From contig NZ_JNAM01000011.1 of NCBI RefSeq assembly GCF_000759975.1, forward strand, positions 186,001 to 250,000: a stretch of 64,000 nt of DNA. The letters run 5' to 3'. Of this stretch, positions 58,655 to 64,000 are shown in pieces. The number at the start of each line of letters is the position of its first letter. The first letter of the stretch is position 1. This DNA is from Prochlorococcus marinus str. MIT 9302 (GTDB lineage: Bacteria > Cyanobacteriota > Cyanobacteriia > PCC-6307 > Cyanobiaceae). Position numbers and translations under genes: made by a program. Under the pieces are notes generated by a model. It ran no database searches. It was not told the DNA's origin and saw only the letters and a list, made by a program, of their open reading frames with translations.

Positions 58655-60721
58655 ATGGTAGATACCAATAATCGAGAAATCAGAGAATATAATATCCCCG
58701 ACAATGAAGATATTAATAACAAATATTGGACTAATAGACTTATTGATTGGTGGAGTGGATTTAGTTTAAGAACAAAATTGTTAGCAATAGCAACTCTCGT
58801 TGTAAGTCTTCTAATGACAGGAATAACATTTTTTGCACTTAATAGTATTCAAAGAGATGCAGGAATGAATGATACTAGATATGCTCGAGATCTTGGATTA
58901 TTGTTGTCAGGCAATGTCACAGAATTAGTTGCTAATAATCAAAAAAAAGAAATCTCAAATGTAGCTGAAAAGTTTTGGAGATCAAGTCGAAATCTACGTT
59001 ACATCTTTTTTACTGACGCTGAAGACATAGTTCAACTTGGAATACCAATTAGTGCCACTCCTACAAGTTCAGATAGTCAGTTCCAGCTCACTAGAAGATT
59101 AAAAATCCCCTCAGAATTAAAAAAAAGACCGCAATTTCCTTTAGTTAGGCAGCATGTAACACCTCAGGGTCAAGTAACAGATGTATTTGTCCCAATGCTG
59201 TGGAAAGGGAAATATCTTGGAACTTTAGCTTTAGGAGTGACGCCTAATAAAAAAGCATTGGCCAGTGCCGCACTAACAAGAGAAGTGACAATAGCAGTTT
59301 TTATCTCTATTTGGGTTTTAGTAATACTTGGAGCTGTATTCAATGCACTAACAATTACTAGACCTGTCAGAGAGTTAGTAAGAGGTGTTAGGGAAATTTC
59401 AAAAGGAAACTTTAAATCAAGAATTTCTTTACCTATGACAGGAGATTTAGGAGAACTTTTAAATGGATTTAACCGAATGGCCACTCAGTTAGAAAATTAT
59501 GAAGAGGCAAACATTGAAGAACTTAAAGCTGCTCAAATAAAGCAGCAATCTCTAATAGCTACTATGGCTGATGGTGCAATATTATTGGATTCCAAAGGAA
59601 AGATTGTACTTACTAATCCAACAGCAAAAAGATTATTCCGTTGGGAGGGAAGATTCTTAGAAGGAAAATATTTTTTAAATGAGATCCCCGAAATTTTATC
59701 TAATGACTTACATACAAATATAGAATCCATCTTAAACAGAGAAAAAGAAAAAGATGATTTAAGGTTTAGCTTAGGTGAACCGGCAAGAACTTTAAGAATA
59801 GTTTTGCAATCAGTCTTAGATACAAACAAAGTTGAATTAAAAGGCATCGCCGTCACAATTCAAGATCTAACAAGAGAAGTAGAACTAAATGCGGCACAAA
59901 ACAGATTTATTAGTAATGTTTCTCATGAATTAAGGACACCACTATTTAACATAAAAAGTTACGTGGAGACCTTACATGATTTAAAAGATCAGCTCTCAAA
60001 TGAAGAGCAACTCGAATTCCTCGGTATTGCAAATTCAGAGACTGATAGGTTAACAAGACTAGTTAATGATGTATTAGATTTATCAAGATTAGAGTCAGGG
60101 AAAATAATTCAACTAGAGGAAATGGATATAAAACCCGCAATAGAACAGACTCTTAGAAATTACAGACTTAACGCTATAGAAAAAAATGTTTCATTAGCAC
60201 ATGATATAGAAGAAACTATTCCTCCAATTCTTGGAAATTTTGATTTACTTTTACAAGTTTTTGATAATTTGCTTGGTAATGGATTAAAATTTAGTCCGAA
60301 AAATAGCAACTTAATTATAAGAGCTTATACTTGGCCAGATTCCTGTCCAGCTTTTCCTCCAAGTAATAACAATGATGAAGCACCTCAATGTGAGTTAGTT
60401 TCACCATTACCAAAAGTAAGAATTGAGATTACTGATACAGGTTCTGGGATATCTCAAACGGATCAAGAGAAAATTTTTGATCGTTTTTATAGAGTAGAGA
60501 ATGCCGTTCATACTGAGCAAGGGACAGGTTTGGGGTTATCTATAGTGAGAGGAATTATTGAAAAACATGGTGGAGAAATTCGAATGGCTAGTGAATTAGG
60601 AGTTGGAACAACCTTCTGGTTTGATTTAGCGTTGGCACAATCAGATAAAGATGAATTATTGACTCAAACTATTAATAATACAGATAATTTTTCCAGCTCT
60701 AAAGTCAGTGAAATCATCTAA
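58655..60721 (+). CDS. nblS: NblS/Hik33-type sensor histidine kinase
   Basis: The 688-residue membrane kinase has a first span at about residue 45 (LLAIATLVVSLLMTGITFF), a periplasmic sensor region and a second span at about 205 (IAVFISIWVLVILGAVF). HAMP, PAS and a HisKA domain with the phospho-accepting His in NVSHELRTPLFN follow. The ATPase domain has NLLGNGLKFSP, DTGSGISQTDQEKIFDRFYR and GTGLGLSIVRGIIEKHGGE. NblS (Hik33, DspA) is the cyanobacterial kinase for high light, cold and nutrient stress. It lies behind purD and converges on kaiC. Confidence 0.92.
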   Translation: MVDTNNREIREYNIPDNEDINNKYWTNRLIDWWSGFSLRTKLLAIATLVVSLLMTGITFFALNSIQRDAGMNDTRYARDLGLLLSGNVTELVANNQKKEISNVAEKFWRSSRNLRYIFFTDAEDIVQLGIPISATPTSSDSQFQLTRRLKIPSELKKRPQFPLVRQHVTPQGQVTDVFVPMLWKGKYLGTLALGVTPNKKALASAALTREVTIAVFISIWVLVILGAVFNALTITRPVRELVRGVREISKGNFKSRISLPMTGDLGELLNGFNRMATQLENYEEANIEELKAAQIKQQSLIATMADGAILLDSKGKIVLTNPTAKRLFRWEGRFLEGKYFLNEIPEILSNDLHTNIESILNREKEKDDLRFSLGEPARTLRIVLQSVLDTNKVELKGIAVTIQDLTREVELNAAQNRFISNVSHELRTPLFNIKSYVETLHDLKDQLSNEEQLEFLGIANSETDRLTRLVNDVLDLSRLESGKIIQLEEMDIKPAIEQTLRNYRLNAIEKNVSLAHDIEETIPPILGNFDLLLQVFDNLLGNGLKFSPKNSNLIIRAYTWPDSCPAFPPSNNNDEAPQCELVSPLPKVRIEITDTGSGISQTDQEKIFDRFYRVENAVHTEQGTGLGLSIVRGIIEKHGGEIRMASELGVGTTFWFDLALAQSDKDELLTQTINNTDNFSSSKVSEII

Positions 60722-62247
60722 TTATTATCTAATCCTTTAAAAATATTCTGAACATTCTGATCAGGAACAACTCTATGAGGGGCACCACTAAATATCTGTT
60801 CGAAGTTAGAAAAAGAATCCTTAATTTCAGGACCTTTATTAGTGATTATAAATTCTCTTATTCGCTTATCATGCCATGATCCTCGCATTTTAAAAACATT
60901 TAATGCTCTAGCCATCTCTCCTTTTATTTCAACATATTGGAGCAATAATATAGTATCGGTAATTGTTGAGATATGAGAATCAGTAATAGAATGACTTCCC
61001 ATGAATTCTTCTGCAGTATTAGTAAAAAAGCCTGCTATCTCTTCTTGTTTTGTATAACCAGTGACTGCAATTACAAACTGTCTAAATGCATTTAAACTGA
61101 CACCTCGGGCTAGTGCTGAGAGAGAATCTATTGCCATTCTCTTTGGTTTAAATTGATTAATTTGGGTTTTTATGATTTGCAAATGATCTTCCAAACCTGT
61201 TGATTCAGGATATGCACAAATAATTTTTAATAACCCATCACTTTCCATCTTTTCAAAATCTATTCCCCAACTAGTGGCATTTCTAAGTAATTGAGCCCTA
61301 GATTCCTCATATGCAAAAAGTATTGCTCTTTCACTATTGTTATAAGCATCTTCTACAAATTTTGATACAAGCATAGTCTTACCTGTACCAGTAGCTCCAG
61401 TAGCGAGGATAATGGAATCTTGAAAATATCCTCCACCACACATATCATCGAGATCTTTAACTCCAGAACTAATTCTAATATTCGAAGATCCTTGAGTTAG
61501 TCTCATTGCGCCTAGAGCAAACACACTAATACCGTCTACTCCCATAGTGAATGGGTATTCCCCTTTCATATGTACAGTACCTCTTAACTTCAAAACCTCT
61601 AAAGTTCTTCTTCTTTTCTCTGACTCTAGAACATTTCTTAGTAATACAACATTATCAGAGACAAATTCTTCTACTCCATATCTAGCAATGGGTCCGTAAT
61701 CATCAACCCTTTCTGTAGTCATAACAGTTGTTACTCCTATTTCTTTTAATCTTGCTATTAATCTAAATATTTCTCTTCTAACAACGTAAATAGCGTCATA
61801 TTGTTGGAAAACCGCAGTTATTGAATCTATTGCAACTCTTTTAGCTTTATATTTTCTTATTGCATAACTTATTCTCTCAATAAGGCCAGACAAGTCAAAA
61901 TTGCCCACCACATCTTGACCATCAGGATCAGGAGAGGCGTCCAATATAAATAATTTATTTTGATCAATTAATTCTTGTAAATCCCATCCGAAGCTAGCAG
62001 CATTTCTTATTATGTCTAAAGGGGATTCTTCAAATGTAACGAAGATACCTGGCTCATCAAAATTACAAATTCCATGGTACAAGTATTGGGTAGAAAAAAC
62101 AGTTTTACCAGTTCCGGATGTCCCACTAACGAGAGTACTTCGAGATACCGGCAACCCACCTCTACAAACATCATCAAAGCCTTCTATACCGGTAGGTAAT
62201 TTTTGTACTTGCATTTTATTTGATTTGCCAAATTTCTTATCTTTCAT
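60718..62247 (-). CDS. kaiC: Circadian clock ATPase/kinase KaiC
   Basis: The protein has two RecA-like halves. CI carries Walker A GTSGTGKT and DSITAVFQQYD; CII carries GATGTGKT and DSLSALARG. The CII phosphorylation pair (Ser-Thr) is visible in SHISTITDTILLL. KaiC rings drive the clock; without KaiA, as in Prochlorococcus, the timer behaves like an hourglass. I use the ATG at 62247 (MKDKKFGKSNKM); a TTG at 62259 adds four residues. It overlaps the convergent nblS end by four bases. Confidence 0.97.
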   Translation of the reverse strand: MKDKKFGKSNKMQVQKLPTGIEGFDDVCRGGLPVSRSTLVSGTSGTGKTVFSTQYLYHGICNFDEPGIFVTFEESPLDIIRNAASFGWDLQELIDQNKLFILDASPDPDGQDVVGNFDLSGLIERISYAIRKYKAKRVAIDSITAVFQQYDAIYVVRREIFRLIARLKEIGVTTVMTTERVDDYGPIARYGVEEFVSDNVVLLRNVLESEKRRRTLEVLKLRGTVHMKGEYPFTMGVDGISVFALGAMRLTQGSSNIRISSGVKDLDDMCGGGYFQDSIILATGATGTGKTMLVSKFVEDAYNNSERAILFAYEESRAQLLRNATSWGIDFEKMESDGLLKIICAYPESTGLEDHLQIIKTQINQFKPKRMAIDSLSALARGVSLNAFRQFVIAVTGYTKQEEIAGFFTNTAEEFMGSHSITDSHISTITDTILLLQYVEIKGEMARALNVFKMRGSWHDKRIREFIITNKGPEIKDSFSNFEQIFSGAPHRVVPDQNVQNIFKGLDNN

Positions 62248-62318
62248 AGTTCTGTTCAAATAAAATTAAATAAAAAAAAACAATAAATTTATTTTCAATT
62301 ATAAGAGTTTTACATATA

Positions 62319-62636
62319 TTATTTATCTCCACTATATTCAGTTTCAGTTAATTCATCAAAAAGTAGATCTAAACCGATTAAAACTTTTTCTCTATCTGAA
62401 AGATCACCAATTATTCTTCTAACCGGTGGAGGTAAAATTTTAGCTAAGGTTGGGGTTGCCAAAATCTTATCTTCCTCAGCAAGTTGAGGTTGCTTAAGTA
62501 CATCGATAACCTTCAAGGCATAAACACCTTTGAATTCATTTTCTAGAATTTCTCTTAAAGTATTCAAAGCCCTCATTGAATTAGGAGTATTCCCAGCAAC
62601 ATAGAGTTTTAAGATGTATGTTTTTCTTGCTACCAT
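62319..62636 (-). CDS. kaiB: Circadian clock protein KaiB
   Basis: The protein begins [20 protein letters not shown] and has the thioredoxin-like KaiB fold ([40 protein letters not shown]). The ATG at 62636 is used; a TTG at 62642 adds two residues. KaiB binds the CI ring of KaiC in the dephosphorylation phase. In other cyanobacteria kaiA lies just upstream; here the upstream neighbour is the divergent rplU gene across 144 bases. kaiC follows after 71 bases. Confidence 0.97.
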   Translation of the reverse strand: MVARKTYILKLYVAGNTPNSMRALNTLREILENEFKGVYALKVIDVLKQPQLAEEDKILATPTLAKILPPPVRRIIGDLSDREKVLIGLDLLFDELTETEYSGDK

Positions 62637-62780
62637 AATCAAATTTCCTCAAATTGATATAAAAGATTTAATACAACCCTTGACTTATTACACTACAAAA
62701 TAAGAAAATAAACAAACTATTATGATTGCTCATTTGGCTTAATCAAATTATAAATTTGAGCCTAATAGCGTCCTTAACGT
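62637..62780. other. kaiB-rplU divergent spacer, site of the missing kaiA
   Basis: In related marine Synechococcus kaiA sits between rplU and kaiB. Here only 144 bases remain, with no readable KaiA fragment in any frame. The spacer must hold the promoters for both kaiBC and rplU-rpmA. It contains an inverted repeat at 62744-62758 (CAAATT-ATA-AATTTG), flanked by GGCT at 62736-62739 and AGCC at 62759-62762. Confidence 0.6.
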
Positions 62781-63215
62781 ATGACAAATTCAAAAAACTC
62801 TTCAAACAATTCTTCTAAAAGTGATGAATTGTATGCAATAGCAGAAACTTCAGGTCAACAATTTTGGTTTGAAGTTAACAGATACTATGACATAGACAGG
62901 CTCAATGCGAAAGAGAAAGATAAAATAACACTAGAGAAAGTTTTACTTTTAAAGGATAAAAACTCTATTACTATAGGTAAACCATATATTAAAGATGCAA
63001 AAATTGAATTAGAAGTCGTTTCTCATAAAAGAGATAAGAAAATCATTGTGTACAAAATGCGTCCGAAAAAAAAGACAAGACGAAAGATGGGTCACAGACA
63101 AGAACTTACTAGAGTTATGGTAAAATCTATATCAGTAGGTAAGAGTGCTCCTAAGTCTCCTTCAAAAAAGGCAACTGTTAAAAAGGAAACTAAACCAAAA
63201 TCTGAAAAATCTTAA
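62781..63215 (+). CDS. rplU: 50S ribosomal protein L21
   Basis: The 144-residue protein has the L21 core (YAIAETSGQQFWFEVNRYYD, KEKDKITLEKVLLLKD, VVSHKRDKKIIVYKMRPKKK, RKMGHRQELTRVMV). A basic C-terminal tail of about 25 residues is rich in Lys, Ser and Pro and exceeds the usual length of about 105. L21 binds 23S rRNA with L20. rpmA follows after 15 bases, the usual bacterial pair. Confidence 0.97.
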   Translation: MTNSKNSSNNSSKSDELYAIAETSGQQFWFEVNRYYDIDRLNAKEKDKITLEKVLLLKDKNSITIGKPYIKDAKIELEVVSHKRDKKIIVYKMRPKKKTRRKMGHRQELTRVMVKSISVGKSAPKSPSKKATVKKETKPKSEKS

Positions 63216-63230
63216 AATTAAAAATTTCTA

Positions 63231-63491
63231 ATGGCACATAAAAAAGGAACAGGTTCTACAAGAAACGGTAGAGATTCAAATTCCAAAAGACTTGGTGTAA
63301 AAGCTTATGGTGGAGAAAAAGTAACCGCTGGATCAATTTTAATTCGCCAAAGAGGTACATCCTTTTTACCCGGAATCAATGTTGGCAAAGGCAAAGATGA
63401 TACCCTTTTTGCACTCAAAGAAGGAACCGTAAGTTTCGAAAGCATTAAAAGAAATTTAAGAAATAGAAAAAGAGTTAATATAGTTATCTGA
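63231..63491 (+). CDS. rpmA: 50S ribosomal protein L27
   Basis: The 86-residue protein begins [20 protein letters not shown] and has [20 protein letters not shown], the L27 signature. The N-terminal tail reaches the peptidyl transferase centre. No N-terminal cleavage extension of the Firmicutes type is present. The 3' end overlaps the convergent methyltransferase gene by eight bases. Confidence 0.98.
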   Translation: MAHKKGTGSTRNGRDSNSKRLGVKAYGGEKVTAGSILIRQRGTSFLPGINVGKGKDDTLFALKEGTVSFESIKRNLRNRKRVNIVI

Positions 63492-64000
63492 TTTTTTTAT
63501 ATGCTCTTGTGGTTATGAGAATAGGATGAAAAACTTCTAAAAAATTTGATTGAAGTGTCTTAAAAAAATTGTCTATAATTTGGCTATCGTCGATGTGGAA
63601 TGGATATTCATTTTTTTCTCCTTTAAAAAAATACCAATTGAACAAAGCGATAGAATTACAATCCATGGTCTCATTGAAAATCTCAATTTGAGAAGCTGGA
63701 TCTGCAAGATGCTCTAAAACGTCAAGACAAATTATCGTATCAAATTTAGATATTTGTGCATCTTTAATTGTCCTGCAAAAAGTAAGCTTTTTTTCAACTC
63801 CTAATTCCTTGGCCCTATATTCGACAAATTGTCTATTTGTTTTATTAATATCCACAAAAAAAACATGCTCAACGTTTGAGGACATAGCATTAGCTAAGGC
63901 ATGCGTTCCAATGCCTCCTCCAAAATCTAAAACCAAATCTGTAGAAAATCTCTGCTGAAGTTTTAAAGTATCAGCGATATAATCCTTACTTGTAATATGC
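63484..64000 (-). CDS. Class I SAM-dependent methyltransferase (5' end outside window)
   Basis: The frame has motif [18 protein letters not shown], an acidic motif II end ([10 protein letters not shown]) and motif [16 protein letters not shown], which together define a Rossmann-fold methyltransferase. A TTG at 63936 would begin just at motif I, but the frame is open upstream to the window edge ([18 protein letters not shown] precedes the motif), so the real start lies beyond 64000. The substrate is unknown; small-molecule, quinone or sugar methylation are all possible. It converges on rpmA. Confidence 0.82.
   Translation of the reverse strand, partial: HITSKDYIADTLKLQQRFSTDLVLDFGGGIGTHALANAMSSNVEHVFFVDINKTNRQFVEYRAKELGVEKKLTFCRTIKDAQISKFDTIICLDVLEHLADPASQIEIFNETMDCNSIALFNWYFFKGEKNEYPFHIDDSQIIDNFFKTLQSNFLEVFHPILITTRAYKKIR

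Noticed and set aside
1-64000. CRISPR array, prophage, insertion sequence or genomic island
   Set aside because: No spaced direct repeats, transposase, integrase or phage genes were seen. The tRNA genes have no neighbouring integrase or repeated tRNA 3' end in the sequence read.

Overview
This window is chromosomal DNA from a streamlined marine picocyanobacterium, almost certainly a high-light-type Prochlorococcus. The case rests on several things: strongly A+T-rich DNA with short gaps; a nickel superoxide dismutase gene with its maturation protease and a nickel transporter-like gene; kaiB and kaiC with no kaiA between kaiB and rplU; a high-light-inducible protein; the Ftn2/ARC6 division protein; the NblS-type kinase; the ClpR/ClpP pair; and several cyanobacterial DUF families. 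I see no phage, insertion sequence, CRISPR array or genomic island, and gene content is mostly core housekeeping.

Layout. Positions 1-12.2 kb hold a Bax-inhibitor-like membrane protein (cut by the window edge), phoH, rpsP, ffh, ftn2, pdhA, a group 2 sigma factor, nnr, mnmA and lnt. Positions 12.3-19.3 kb hold an FKBP isomerase, the nickel SOD cluster, trpC, lpdA, a SpoU-type RNA methyltransferase and murA. Next come a pair of tiny overlapping membrane-peptide genes (19294-19508), tRNA-Leu directly abutting argD, folC, an FAD oxidoreductase, a cytosine-deaminase-like amidohydrolase and tRNA-His. Positions 25.2-30.2 kb carry miaB and a wall/division block (ddl, an unknown gene, ftsQ, ftsZ), followed by the SRP RNA. 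Positions 30.3-36.9 kb hold panB, a HemW-like radical SAM gene, a PIN-TRAM protein, clpR, clpP, ilvC and cobD. Positions 37-38.8 kb are an accessory patch: a high-light-inducible protein, four small unknown membrane or exported proteins, and HU. After a gap of about 0.6 kb come glgX, tRNA-Gly, a sugar symporter, an MlaE-type permease, DUF3119, DUF3086 and plsY, then pyrF, tyrS, DUF1825, a GIY-YIG-like protein, pepA and msrA. Positions 50.9-56.4 kb are an outer-membrane block on the minus strand (lpxB, lpxA, fabZ, lpxC, bamA). The end holds purC, purD, nblS, kaiC, kaiB, rplU, rpmA and a methyltransferase cut by the edge.

How the genes work together. The outer-membrane block makes lipid A precursors and inserts barrel proteins, and ddl, murA, ftsQ, ftsZ and ftn2 serve wall synthesis and division. 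Both parts of the signal recognition particle (ffh and the 4.5S RNA) are present but far apart. The SOD cluster couples nickel uptake, precursor cleavage and superoxide removal. The nblS and kaiBC genes bring light-stress sensing and the reduced, kaiA-less clock side by side.

The points most worth a second look are the two undescribed micro-membrane-protein genes joined by an ATGA overlap; a sodX gene whose catalytic serine lies upstream of any ATG; an RNA methyltransferase whose conserved N-terminus also has no standard start codon; a tRNA-argD junction that would give a nearly leaderless mRNA; and eight convergent gene pairs whose 3' ends overlap.
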